Shown here piece by piece: positions 45,186 to 56,819 of a stretch of DNA of 64,000 nucleotides. Positions within the stretch are counted from its first letter, which is position 1. Every line of letters begins with the position of its first letter. This DNA is from Fasciolopsis buskii. Taxonomy: Eukaryota > Platyhelminthes > Trematoda > Plagiorchiida > Fasciolidae. Location: NCBI GenBank assembly GCA_008360955.1, contig LUCM01000560.1:98467-162466 (forward strand). The letters are read 5' to 3'. The notes beneath the pieces are model-generated. The model was not told the origin of the DNA. It saw only the letters and a program-made list of their open reading frames with translations, and did not search any database. Made by a program: the position numbers and the translations under genes.

Positions 45186-45790
45186 TTGGAGCTTTGGACA
45201 GAGCAGTTTGTGGAGCTGATTAGTTGGCCCACAGTCACAATGGATCTTCCCCTTATTCCTGCACTTGAGCCATCGCAAGTAGATAGCGTTGGTCCATTCG
45301 AAATTGACATCATTAGGGAGATACGGTTTCTGAGGAGACACAAGACAGCTGAACCAGAAAGACCTCCCCCTTCCTTCTTCAAAGATAGTGACGAATTGTC
45401 CAAATAGGAGTTAACGGAGCTCCTGGGATCGATATAGGCAAACAAGGGGTTTTCTAAGGGTTGATTTGAATCGATGGTTGTACCAACTTACGACAAAAGT
45501 GACAGGTTTTCATGTGAAAATCGTAAATAAATTAGTTTGGTAAGCACCACCTTCAAATTGCTCGCAGGCCTTGTCTCCTCCCGATCACCTAGTACTGGCC
45601 AAAAGTATATGCGTGAGAGCCAAGACGGTTTTCGACCCAGTCGTAGTTTCATTGACTAACTCTTCACTCTGAAGCAAATAATAGGACACATGCGCACATT
45701 CCGTAGACCCGCAATCACAGTTTTCCTTGACCTGAGAGTAGCGTTTGACTCCGTCGGTCATGCAACTCCGTAGAGCTGCCTGCCACTGAT
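45186..45790 (+). pseudogene. RTE-type pre-RT linker and N-terminal RT, decayed
   Basis: First block (45,186-45,440): LWTEQFVELISWPTV, then EIDIIREIRFLRRHKTAEPE and FFKDSDELSK, a stop, then ELTELLGSI. This matches the linker 'FxxQFxWPxxT .. PPxxxEVxxxIxxLKRxKAxGPDxLPxxxFKD' ahead of the RT. Second block (45,610-45,775): RESQDGFRPSRSFID, a stop, LFTLKQIIGHMRTFRRP, then ITVFLDLRVAFDSVG, which is RT motif 1 through motif A with the first catalytic Asp present. A further TAG follows within 20 codons. The segment joining the two blocks and everything after motif A is missing or unreadable, so the copy is truncated at its 3' side. Confidence 0.8.
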
Positions 45791-45794
45791 AGAC

Positions 45795-46225
45795 ATTCAT
45801 TTGTGACTCCCAATTTCCAAGTGTCAACAATCGAAAAAGTTCTGCCCAGTTTCCCTCGTTCAATCTTTCAACATCTAGCTTGTAAACCTGTACTTCTTTT
45901 AACCTGACCCCTCCAGAATTGGGATTTACTTATGTCGACGTGTGGTAAAAGTTTGTGCAGGAAGTTCTTACCAACCCGCAATATCACAGCACCTTCATTC
46001 GCTTTCTTCTGCTCGAAGAGAACTTTAACTCATTCCCTCAGAATGGTTTGACGTACCTACCAGCAGACAGTGACCAACCATAACACGCAGTTCATGCAGG
46101 TTCCTTGGTGTGATTGATTTCCCTAGTCCACCATCCAACAAGTTTGTTCGACGTAATATGTGATTCTATTAGCTGTGAGTATTTGTCCTGAAGAATTCAC
46201 CTGTGAGACTCCGAGATGAAGCTTG
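45795..46225. other. No feature recognised
   Basis: This is where the rest of the plus-strand RT would be expected, but no motif can be read in any frame. Confidence 0.45.
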
Positions 46226-46227
46226 CT

Positions 46228-46350
46228 GAATAGTGTGGCCCACCTGGAACAACGGCGCCTAAGTGGACTGAGGTTCCGTAATACTGAAAAAGGGCACAGG
46301 TTCGAGTTCCAGACCTGAGGGCACTTATGTGGCAAATATCTATTCATTGT
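46228..46350 (+). repeat. tRNA-derived SINE-like repeat, family II
   Basis: GGCACAGGTTCGAGTTCCAG (B box) is followed by GGGCACTTATGTGGCAAATA, matching on the opposite strand the copy at 24.2 kb. The A-box region around 46,240 is decayed. Confidence 0.55.
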
Positions 46351-46354
46351 CACC

Positions 46355-48085
46355 TGGAGCATTGCTGCATCTGATCTACTGGGACTTTATGTGGTTCTGT
46401 CCCACTCCAAGTTTCAGGTTCACGATTGCCGGTCTTTTACCCAACCCCGTTGTGTAGAGAGCCTTAAGGGCAACAAGCGATGTCCCTTCAACTGTGCTTG
46501 TGCATCAGGCATGCCAAGAAGAAATGCACTAACGCAACCGTTCAAAGTTGATCACATTGTAATTTTTACTGAATTCACGGGGTTCGCTTTGAATAGATCT
46601 AAATACTGGTTCGTCTCGTAGCTCATATTCGAAAGCATGTTTCGTAGGCATGGCAATACCACCGGTTGGAGTGGCTTCTGTTGTTCCCAACGAGCGGGAT
46701 TTTCCATGTGCTGTTTACCTTACTAACACTGTCATCTTGTTCAGAAATTCTTGTGTCTCGTCAATGTCCGCGTCGAATGTGGTAGAACCTAATGAGCAGC
46801 TGTTAACCTGCTGGCTCCATAAAATGTTGTCAAGCTGTTTAGACTTACTGCCCGAAGCTTTTGAGAAAATCTGGTCGCAGCTACCTTATCTTTAGAGAAA
46901 ATCTAGTCTAAAGGTCGGCAAACTTTCGCTCGATGAGTCACGCATTTTGGTGACAGTTCGTTTTGTAATTTGGTGTTCCGAACAGTAATGGGAGCTGAAA
47001 AGTGCCTCTGACCGTCCGGAGTGAAATGCTGGGCGAAGATATTGTCTGCACGGTCGATCTCTCACCAATATGATTGGAATTGATGTCACAATGGAAGTTA
47101 GGCTAGAAATGAAAGGCATTTTATTGCTTATATACAATCACCGTCAGTATCATGCAGTTCCCGTAACCTGTTTACAGACGCCGCACAGTAGTTTGCTTCG
47201 TCTCATCTCGTCTATACTTCCAGCCTAATAATATAGTTTCCGGTCTTACTGTCCAAAAACTAGCCCCAATACGGCAACATGTACGGATTCTAGACAATCC
47301 CTATTAGGTGTGATTTGTCGTTTATTGCTTCTATTTTGTGGACTTTCCAGTCAACAGTCTAAACATTCTCTAGTTTATTGTCTGAATTACTGCAGCATCG
47401 TATGGTGGCTTGGCGCACAACATTTCTACAACCCAGATTAAGAGTACGTGTGATAAAGCGCATGAAAAATAAACAACGCTATCTCAGCCCCTGCCTAACG
47501 GTTGAGAGCGGCAAGTCTCTGGTCCGATTCCGGCCTTTGGGTGGGTCGTACGTAAGTAGAATTGGAAACTCTTTCAATCCGACTCCGATCCAGGCTGCAA
47601 GTGGTATCAAAAGGCAGCTGGCAAATAACACGCTCATGATAACGACTGACATTCAGGTGGTTTCTACAGACATCACGTCTACTGTCAACTATGTTTTTAA
47701 AGTGACCCCCTGTGCGGTCCCAAGATTTATTTTCTTCTTGAAACTCGTAATTTGGAATGCAATGAAATAAGTTGTCCAGTCTGAACTTTCAGTTTGACCA
47801 TGTTACACCAGATAGGTCAGATAACAAAAGATTTGTGAATTTGTCATTTTAGGGGAGAAGAGGGGCTTTTCCAGCCGCCTGTGAAATAAACGACAGTCGT
47901 TTTTCATGCACGCCATTTCAGTGGTTTCAGGTTTTTCCAGATATCCCGTTGGATGAGAAACATTCACTTTCTGCAAATTTTGTTTGCCTGCGCTACCATT
48001 TGTTCCTCCGGATGAAAGTTCTCAACGATGAGAATACTGTCAACCAGGGATCTCCGAACCCGGACTAGGAAAACACTACTAAAAA
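46355..48085. other. No gene recognised; possible tRNA-like trace at 47,484-47,545
   Basis: TCTCAGCCCCTGCCTAACGG and TCTGGTCCGATTCCGG look like distant A and B boxes inside a 130-codon plus-strand frame (47,378-47,770). The frame itself shows no domain. Confidence 0.35.
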
Positions 48086-48088
48086 GCG

Positions 48089-48269
48089 TAGTGGAGCGAC
48101 GGTCATGCGATTAATTCCGGGTTCAAATCCTCCCATTGTTGGATGCTGTTTATTTGGAGACCGGTCGGCTGTCCCCCTCTAGAAATATACCACATTCAGC
48201 AGATCAACAATGGGGCAAGCGAAACACTCGTATTGGTATTGCTACTATTACTATTATTATTAATAAAAA
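48089..48269 (+). repeat. tRNA-Leu-like SINE, family I, with TTA tail
   Basis: The B box CCGGGTTCAAATCC lies at 48,117-48,130, followed by TCCCATTGTTGGATGC, then GGAGACCGGTCGGCTGTCCC. This is the body of family I in decayed form. The A box is poor. An ATT/TTA trinucleotide tract at 48,244-48,269 ends the unit and may be its tail. Confidence 0.5.
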
Positions 48270-48274
48270 TAGTA

Positions 48275-49455
48275 CCTAACACTGCTTTTACTAGACATTC
48301 CTGAGTGCGACCGGGAAGAGATCTCGCGAATTCTGGCATTTGCACCTAAAAAGTCGACCCCCGGACGTCAGATTTCCCGACCAAAAGAAGAGCAATATTA
48401 CTTTGAAGAATTCGCACACCAAATTCTCAGACAGCGATGCGTTTAAATGAATCATTTCTTTCCCGCTGGGAGATGGTGGGTATTTCTTAACCACAATATT
48501 GAAACAACTGACAATATTTGATTGGACCCAGTTTTGAATGTCGCTTACTCACCCAGGCTCGAGTACCTGGTGGGCTTCGCCTGTTTGATTCCGAGACCAT
48601 ACAGAAAGGAACTCAGATTTTCTATCCAAATAACATTTGGGTGGACCACACACGACTCAGAGTGGTTGGGTGAGTATTTCTGCCTTGCTCTAAACGGTGC
48701 CAGAAGCTACAATTCCTACCTTTTGCATCCGTTAACCCATATTTTATGTGTCACCTGGGAATAGCAATAAAAAATGAAGTCATTTTTGAGCTGAACTAAG
48801 GATATAGTTCCTTTACATCATTCCAAGCCCTACTAAACTGTCCCTGACACTCAGCACCTCACCCGCGCTAGCTGGGAGGTGGACGGGACGGTAGTAGTGG
48901 CAAACCGAAAACACCGGAAAGACTTGTATGCAGTTCTAGAAGATTCGATCAGGTTATTCTGGAAGTGAAATACTTTTTGTTTCCTTCGAATTCGTAGTTG
49001 CACACGGGGTTCTGTCCATTAGGCTACCTAATCGAGCAGTATTTTGTGTAATCCTAACGCTTGCGAAATCGAAAGAGTTACTCAGGCTAAGGCTAAGAAT
49101 TTTAACAGCTTCGAAATTAGACGGTTTCGGGAGGTGGCTAGTTCACATGTGCACTGAATTTCCATTGTTTGAACTAACGGCAATTGACTACGTAAGAGCT
49201 ATACGTTATGAACTATTCTTTTTCGGTATTGCGAATGAATGACAAACGATCCAAACAGTTCAAAAAAGTGTTGCGAAAATCATGAAAATACGGTTGGGAC
49301 TGGAGAATGTTTCACTTTCACTGCTAATTGTCACTTCATCGCTCGGAGTTCGTATGTGTTAACTTAACGCATGTGGTCATTCGTTCGTTCGGTTTTTCTC
49401 CCATCGTCTTCGTGTCACATGACAATGTGTATTTGCCGGTTCCCCGTTTTGTTTT
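48275..49455. other. No gene recognised
   Basis: End of the putative long intron. The right end has the pyrimidine-rich tract of the acceptor described next. Confidence 0.45.
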
Positions 49456-49461
49456 TGTCAG

Positions 49462-49569
49462 TTCTCCTCATCATTGTACTGGACTCCGAGTGCCGGAAAC
49501 GTAAACACAAAGCCAAATGCAAAGCGATCGCGGCTGCCGGTGTGGCGGTAGAAAAACCGGAAATTACCA
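49462..49569 (+). CDS. Putative exon: end of membrane span and basic cytoplasmic stretch
   Basis: The acceptor is GTTTTGTTTTTGTCAG (ending 49,461) with a long T-rich tract, and the donor is ACCA|GTAAGTT. The 108-bp block is exactly 36 codons, phase 1 at both ends. With the G carried over from the upstream exon it reads VLLIIVLDSECRKRKHKAKC, then KAIAAAGVAVEKPEIT. Half of it finishes the hydrophobic span; the basic CRKRKHKAKCK is a typical stop-transfer and puts the following residues in the cytoplasm. An alternative is a first exon starting at ATG 49,371, or more plausibly 49,419 (MTMCICRFPVLFLSV..), with a signal peptide. The clean acceptor and the phase match to the membrane exon make the internal-exon reading better, in my view. 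Confidence 0.6.
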
Positions 49570-52366
49570 GTAAGTTGGCAAAAGGTGATCAACACTTCTC
49601 GCACGATTTTGTGTATGACACGTAAATTTGTGCGAATAAGAAATACTAAGAAATACTAAAGACATCAATGGAGCAACAAACGTCCCACAGATAGAATAAG
49701 AAGCAAATTTAGAGAAACTAAAAAGGTAACTTTCTAAAGAGTATCGATCCCAACTCATTCTGATCGTATGTTCCATCCACCTTCCGGCAAGTGTCATAGT
49801 TGAGCTTGCTGGACAAATTGAGGGGAATGTGAGCAATATACGAAACCTAACTCCGATCAGTTTGTCAAGGTCGCTTAAATTTGTTTTTTGGTCCAGTGAC
49901 CACACACAGGACTACGTTTAGCTGCACGTGAAAACGCGCATCCTATCATCAGACAAGGCCCTCACTCATTAGTGATTCACTTTGATGGAAGAGATCAGTT
50001 TGAGGGCAAACAAGGATATACTATTTTTAAACCATTGCGTAAAATAAGTTTTTAGAGACTATCCCGTAACATTTCGATCCCATATACGCTCAACACATTT
50101 GTCTTTCTTGTGAGCTGTTCTGCCTCTTCCTGGGACTAACCGATCCGTTAGAAAAGTGAAGAGCACCTTCGCGTCTACACCGTCGGAAAGATTAAAGATC
50201 ATCTGAAGCGATAACCGGAACCTAGTTTTGTTCCCTCACTCCATAAACGCTTCATTTGGACATGCAAATGAATGAATGGTTGATTTCAAAAGCGATAACT
50301 GGCCTCACATGTGACAGATAGGTACAATACACTGATTCATCCGTGGCATCTGGTAGTTTTGTATCCTGTGTCAGAAATAAAGTAGCTCCCGTCATTGTGA
50401 CACTGAGCATCGACTTGTATTGTTGGCCACAAAACCCAGTAAACGGCTTCCTTTTGTCCTCTCGTACGGGTTTCGCAAAAGACTTAGACAACTCAAGCTG
50501 GTCTAATTAGCATTTCAATAGAATATATTGCCTGAGCCCAAAGGCGCCTTGTCAAATATTCATTCACCCATGATAACTGCAAGTATGTCAGAAAAACCAA
50601 ACAAACGTGGAACATCATGACCACCCCACTCACCTAGATACGCCAATCTACAGTGTGGTTCATTTTCTCAACACATTCAGATGGCTTTTTGTTGCTTTTG
50701 TTGTTGTTCCACTCACGGATGGATGCATTGTGCACAAGCGTTTTCAAATTCCACAGACCAACTTTTCGTCGGAGTGGTAAGATTCTTAATATACAACTAA
50801 CGTGATATTTTTGTGTCTAAAGTAGGCTGGGATCTTTCATTGATGAAAGCATGACAGCCGGAGGAGTTGAATGCTCACGCGCGGGATGATCTTACCTGCA
50901 CTAGTTTGGAGCTAAATTGCTCTTGAACTCAGGGCGTTTACCGTACTGCATCTGATTCCAATGTGTCAGTTGAATTTGTAATTCCGTTGCTAGCCTACAA
51001 GACCAGAAGATAGTTCGTAGTACTCTGTCATGCACGCATACCACGTGATGTAGAATAGATCATTTTTAAAGGCATACAGTGTATTTTGCTTCACGGAAGA
51101 TAATTCTAAATCAGCCCTGAGAAGAACAGTTCTCGATACTTGAGACGTTAGTTATACATGACCTTCGCCTAGAACGTTAGCTGGTGAGAGGAGTGCTTTC
51201 TTTCGCAGTTTACCATCATATGCTTTCTAGACGCAACGTTAATGCTTTTATTTCACTCAGCCCTGGAAATAATGTTTTTTTTTCGAAAAACCTGTTCACG
51301 TTTTATGGAGTCTTAAAGTCCAGATAGTCCGTGCTCCAGATGCGTCGTAATTAATCGATTAGTCAGAGGTCTTGCGATTGAAGTCGATTGAAGTCAAACC
51401 GGGACATTTTCTAATGGTATCTCGAAACCAGTAGAATCTACTGAAGGCAAGAAATACCTTATCGAGAATTCATTACTTTCATTATTGTGAAAATAGTTTC
51501 TGGTTTAATAAATTCCACTAACTGAGTCCAGTTCTCAAGTTCTAAACAAATTGAAAATGATAATTTACCATGTTAGTAAATTGAATGAACCGATATATTA
51601 TACGTTTGGACATGAAAACTGCAAACTATGGTCCAATTGCTTTTGTCTACGTAGTTAGGGATTACGAATTCTGATTGCTACTGACACACGGGCACATGCT
51701 GTGACATTTCTGACCTTTCCGGCTTCAGCCAGAAGTTCAATCGCCGAACTTCTAACGGTGATTGTCGTCCTATTTCCTACCCAAACGGTATGCTCGTCGT
51801 AGATTCTCCGGGTCACTCTTCTAGTGACACGATCAATATAGCTAATTAGCCTGCGAAAGTTTTCATCATCTGTGTTTGATTATTTGCAGATGTTGTTCTG
51901 AGTTGTCGGTTACCAGTAATGCGTGATCCCTAAGATAAAGTGAATTACTAATCTGAATGTTTCTTGTTTGAAGAAAAGTTATCCCAGATTATTTCATTCC
52001 AACCCTCATCAATAGGGGAAGCCTCACTGTCCCTCCTGAAAACCTTATCCCCTGTGTTTTGTTATGCAGTTCCACGTGACCGCTTGATCAAACGAATACG
52101 GTACTTGCAGAAGATAAGCGGTTCAAACAGGAAGATTATACTTGTCGGGATGAGAATAAGCGGATTGTTTGTATTGAAACCCATTTACTGGTTCTTTGCA
52201 GAGAAGAACTGTAGTGAAAACCGAGCACGTTAGTTTGGTCAGCTTATCGGATTTCACAGGTCGATGCTGATCATTACAACTCAACCTCGAGGACAGCGTG
52301 CATCTTTTCCTCCAATAAGGGAGGTCATGCGTATTCATGTGAATCTGGATCAGTTTATCTGCATCC

Positions 52367-52428
52367 GCACACACACGCACACACACACACACGCACAAGA
52401 TTATACGCACACGCACACACACAAACAC
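52367..52428. repeat. AC-rich simple repeat
   Basis: ACAC and ACGCAC runs with one interruption (AAGATTATACGC). Confidence 0.9.
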
Positions 52429-54541
52429 AGACATTAACGCACATATGTATAAAAGCAGCAGGGATTCAAGCTGCCAAATCAGCCGTTGGTGCTCGACACC
52501 AGTAACCATGTCGTTCCATCACACGTGTTGTGTCATAAAGAGGTAACATTAACGCATACTAAGCAGAACCTAACAATAATTACGAGAAAGAAAAAGCCGA
52601 GCTATTCTGAATGTGACCGCTCCTCATTAGATGGAGAATCTAGGAGAACGGTAAATATGGTGCCCTGTGAGAAGCTTCCGTCGTTCCCACGAAACTTTGA
52701 CAGAATATTCGCACAATCGATGCAACGCTGTGCACACATTTTACCAAATCATTTCCGTTTTTGAACAACGCAGATTCGAGCACACGATTTCATCACGGTG
52801 AATGATATCCACAAAGTAAACAACTGAACATAATGAAAGCATCAATCAGTTGTTTGCTGTCTGATAGCCGGAATAAATGCGACTCGAAGACCAAAGTGAC
52901 CGATCCGAATCACCTCGTTCATCCCCTTTGCTTTCGTCTTCTCATCGCTTAATGAACCCCGTACGGGTCTGTTTGGATCGGTAGAAAAGTTTACGTTGCT
53001 CCATACATGTGTAGCATTAAAACAGGCATATCTACATACACGGTGGAACATGATAACACACGTGCTTAGTTAACGAATCGAATTCGACGCCTAACATATT
53101 TCACTTGGGTTACTTATCGTGGTGGTGCATGTAGACAGAACAATGACAACGGAAATCGATCACCAATCCAAGCAGTTCAAGAATTTTGGATAAACTGAAA
53201 CTAGACTGAAGGTTCCCATAAGTGTAGGCTGTATGAATGTGAAATAAAATAGTCATCAAATATATTTATCCCATTGAATTAAGTTTCAGCGGCCTAGGAC
53301 GACAATTGTTCATGGAACGTTTGGTCATTTATCATTAATTTGTTTCTTTTTGTTATGAGAAACAGGATACAGCTGCCTAACTCCATTAGGCGTCGTGACC
53401 AGCACACATACCAGGTTCCAATTGGTGTGGACAATGGTGGGATGAATGCCTACGCGTTCAAGATTCCGTGACTGGTTTATGAGCCGGTGGAAAGGGGAGA
53501 AAGTGATCAAAGAAGAACGAATGTCGTGATACGTGGATTTTTTCACAAACTACAGTCAAAGTTGTACGGAATTTGCCACGTTCTATCTACATTTGCTAGC
53601 CTCAAGTCCAGTTTCGATGTAGGGGAACGATGGCAGATAAATACGTGGTGGTTAGTTATATAGAGTTATTGCACGATCAAAGTTAGTTATCAAAAGACAA
53701 AAACATACGTACACAGACGAACCGAGCACTGGAAACTCAGTAGTGGGAAATAATGCCACCGGCTTGCATACAGAGACCACGTGATGCGATGACCCTGAAC
53801 GCGTGTGAATCAGGAATATCGATCGTTGTGGACACAAGAGACAAACGTGCAGTCGATGTAAATACATAGGCATGGATACGCATATGAGTGGATATGCGAA
53901 TGAACATGCAGATTTATGCATGTGTGTGGGTATGACGTAATGCACACGTGCATGAGCAACGAGATCCACCAAGGGACCCCGTGAGAATCCGCCCATACAA
54001 CTCAACCCGACGTGGAATGCGAGTCTCTTTGAGTCTGACTCAGTTCTATTGATAGGGGTTTTCTGTGTCTGTTCAGACACATTTATCTAGTGGAAATTAT
54101 CACATGCATCTGTCGCCTTGTTAGTCGACAGATGCTAATCAAGTTACTCGGTTAGTCACACACGACAAACCGATGGCGTGAACCAATATCTCACACTCTT
54201 ACCCAGGATTGCCATAGAAATGTAAAACAGCTTACTCATGATTATGCCATCTGTTTTTTAATCAACGTTTTTTATGAAATCGCCGTCATCATCTCGAGCA
54301 TAAGTGCCCTTTTTTCGCACCATCCTCTAAGCGACCAGTCTACAAGTGTTTACATCTTGGCTACTTGAAGGGACAATTTTATATTCGGTACCTGCTTTGA
54401 AAAGCTCACCTGCAGTTACCGAGACATCGGGTAATCAAACCATCTATCGGCATGGCTAAATTCATCTTTAAAAAGTGTCATGACGACTTTCTTCTTCTGC
54501 GCTCTCCTAAGTGTGTTTTGTTTACACATTCTGACCCTGTA

Positions 54542-54580
54542 CCGGTTTCTACCGGCCGGTAGAAACCGGCCGGTTTCTAC
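54542..54580. repeat. Two overlapping perfect palindromes
   Basis: The 28 bases 54,542-54,569 equal their own reverse complement, centred between 54,555 and 54,556. The 22 bases 54,559-54,580 also do, centred between 54,569 and 54,570. The half-unit is CCGGTTTCTA in alternating orientation. The region is GC-rich in an AT-rich surround and could form a cruciform. Confidence 0.9.
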
Positions 54581-56751
54581 ATAGGCAGACGTATGACAGA
54601 TGTCAGTCGAACTGCCTTCACATTGCCTTCATCTTCTGACGGGTGGAGTTCGTCACATTTGTGTCAACTCAACAATCTTCAGGATATTTCAGAATTCAGG
54701 GCATTCACTGCGATAAAAACGTTTATTAGTTTGCCCTTCTTTTTTTAAAAAAAAACAAAATGAATAGGATGAGACAGCAAACTCTTCACTTCCAATTTGC
54801 ATTGATAATTCCCTTCGGGTTCACAGAAGGTGGAACTTCTGCATATTGCGGTTGAACTGACCCTCTGTCGTGTAATGCTTGATGCGAACCATATTCGTTA
54901 CATGTTCAGGATCCGAAGGATCCTACGGGCTTTGTCGTAGGACTGATGGAGATGAATATTTTCCTTATTTCCCGACGGCTGTTTTATCGGCACATCTGAT
55001 CGGTACTGGAAAATCAGTGGAAACCAGGCGATTTGAGATTGAACGTCCTTGTCCCAAATTCATTCAATCTGGATCACTTTATCATTCGGGCGTGTAAACT
55101 TCATGACGATAACTCACTAGTAATATGGGTTAAATAAAAATACGTGAAATTACAAAGAAAACAATTTTTCGTCTAATATACGGTAAATCACGACCTTTTA
55201 AGTGGGAAGTTAGCTCTTGCTTTACAAATAGGTCCTGACACGTGATCACATTTTGTGTAGTGGTAAAATGCCTAAGAGTGAATTCCTGGAAACTTCGTTT
55301 ATTTCATCACTTGATTCTGCTGAACAGGGTTATCGGAGCCCAGTTTAACTGGTAGCATACCTTTTAAAATTCCAAGCAACGCAAGCATCCCCAGCAAAGG
55401 ATGAATTAAAAAGGATGCTCTTATTATTGTAGAACTAAATGCAATAATATATTTTAAGTGCGAACAGTGTTTGAGATCAGAGTAAACACAGATAGTGACA
55501 CTCATTTAGCTATATTCCTGGTAGAACAGAAGTGCCTACATATGTCCTGTGAACCGGATGGACTCGTTTCCCTCATCCAACGAATCACAAAGTTATTGCA
55601 GTTTGTATTGATCGCAATACGGGACCGACAAATTGGCGTTCTACTGTTTGTCGTACTAGCTAGGGGGTTCACGTGACTTGAATTGACATTTCGGTCGATC
55701 GACGTAAATTTGAGATATACCAGTTGCACTTCGTATTACGAAAGGTCAATTGGTGATCGCTTTGATAATCAACCGGCTGGGTAAAACACGGCAACTAATG
55801 TGAGAGTGACCAGAATAGGTTGATATATGCGGCCAGCAAAAATTCAAACCTGAAACTAAATTCGATCAAATAAACCGTATTGATTTAAGGGTTACTGAAA
55901 GTGTATTGGCCTAATCCGTCTATGTTAATAACTGGAATAAATTAATTCACTATCTACGAGTCATATAAGCTTTATTCAAAAATCCGGATCTAATGTTAAC
56001 TCTGATTCCGCCTCACAGATGTCATCAAGCCAGCTCTTTAGAGATATTTTATTCTTGCTTTTATGGCTTTGTCTTCAACCGAACCAACGACAACTCGTCC
56101 AGCCACAAAAATCCAAATGCAATCCTTTTGACACGTGCCTGTAGGAGAATTAAAATACAAGGGTAATTCTTAGTATTCTAAATAAAGCACATTGTTCAAA
56201 CACATCATTTCGTATCAACTAGTCTTCATTTGGAAATCTCGGGACACACTTGCAGGACCTGTTGATTGCTGAGCTTGGTGCCATTCTCGACGATCAGATC
56301 CGGATAAGAACCAACAAACTGAGCTACTATTCGCATTAATTCTCAAGGTCATTAATTCATGTCGCCTCAATTTTCTGAGTTGTTTAAATCCACCAAAATG
56401 ATTCTAACTTCAGAAATTCGATAGTGATAAATCTCTCCTAAATCCATTATCAGCCGACTGGGCTAAAATGAAGCAGTTCTGATCGGAGCATGTTGCATAT
56501 GCACCTTTAGCTCTGGAAAGCCACCGGAAACGTCATTTATCCAGATGAGAACTGGTAGGAAATACGCAGTTGATAGCAGAAAGTCTACTCAATCACTGTC
56601 TCTCCAGTCCAAACGTGCTTTTGAAAATTCCTGTTTGAATTGTAAGCTTCATTTTTGTGATTGCAGTTGGAAGGCGATTTATGCTATTTGAGCAGTAACA
56701 CTTCCTTTAAATTGCACTTTTTCTGCTTATTTTCATAATTCACTTCTGTAG

Positions 56752-56817
56752 ACTGGCGGGATATTGAAGTTGGTTCCCCGATTCGAACTCCAGTTTCTGC
56801 AAATCGTTTTCACGAAG
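56752..56817 (+). CDS. Putative exon: cytoplasmic juxtamembrane segment of the receptor
   Basis: The acceptor is TTCATAATTCACTTCTGTAG (ending 56,751) after a long T-rich tract, and the donor is GAAG|GTAAGATAT. The block is 66 bp, 22 codons, phase 1 at both ends, matching the donor at 49,569; the split codon is AAC (Asn). It reads WRDIEVGSPIRTPVSANRFH followed by Glu. The pattern 'SPIR-x-PV-x-x-x-x-F-x-E' resembles the short conserved stretch before the first catalytic domain of receptor tyrosine phosphatases, where 'RPIxVxxFxEH' is usual. The catalytic exons should follow, but none is visible up to the window end. The family is therefore only a hypothesis; the exon itself is well supported by its borders and phase. 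Confidence 0.55.
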
Positions 56818-56819
56818 GT

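Larger units (their letters stand above)
49570..56751. other. Putative 7.2-kb intron; no coding feature recognised
   Basis: It contains an AC-rich simple repeat and a nested palindrome, listed separately. Frames such as 53,652-54,080 (142 codons, minus strand) and 51,964-52,233 show no domain. A further phase 1-1 exon could be hidden here. Confidence 0.4.

Noticed and set aside
47378..47770. 130-codon plus frame
   Set aside because: It overlaps a tRNA-like trace and has no domain or conserved motif.
49371..49625. ORF with an N-terminal signal-peptide-like segment as a complete small gene
   Set aside because: The clean acceptor at 49,460-49,461 and donor at 49,570 and the phase match to other blocks make an internal exon more likely; residues after 49,569 would be intron.
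52455..52510. tRNA-like repeat on the minus strand
   Set aside because: GGGATTCAAGC could be a B-box complement, but no A box or second copy supports it.
53652..54080. 142-codon minus frame
   Set aside because: It runs through CATG-rich, low-complexity sequence and shows no domain, signal peptide or splice sites.
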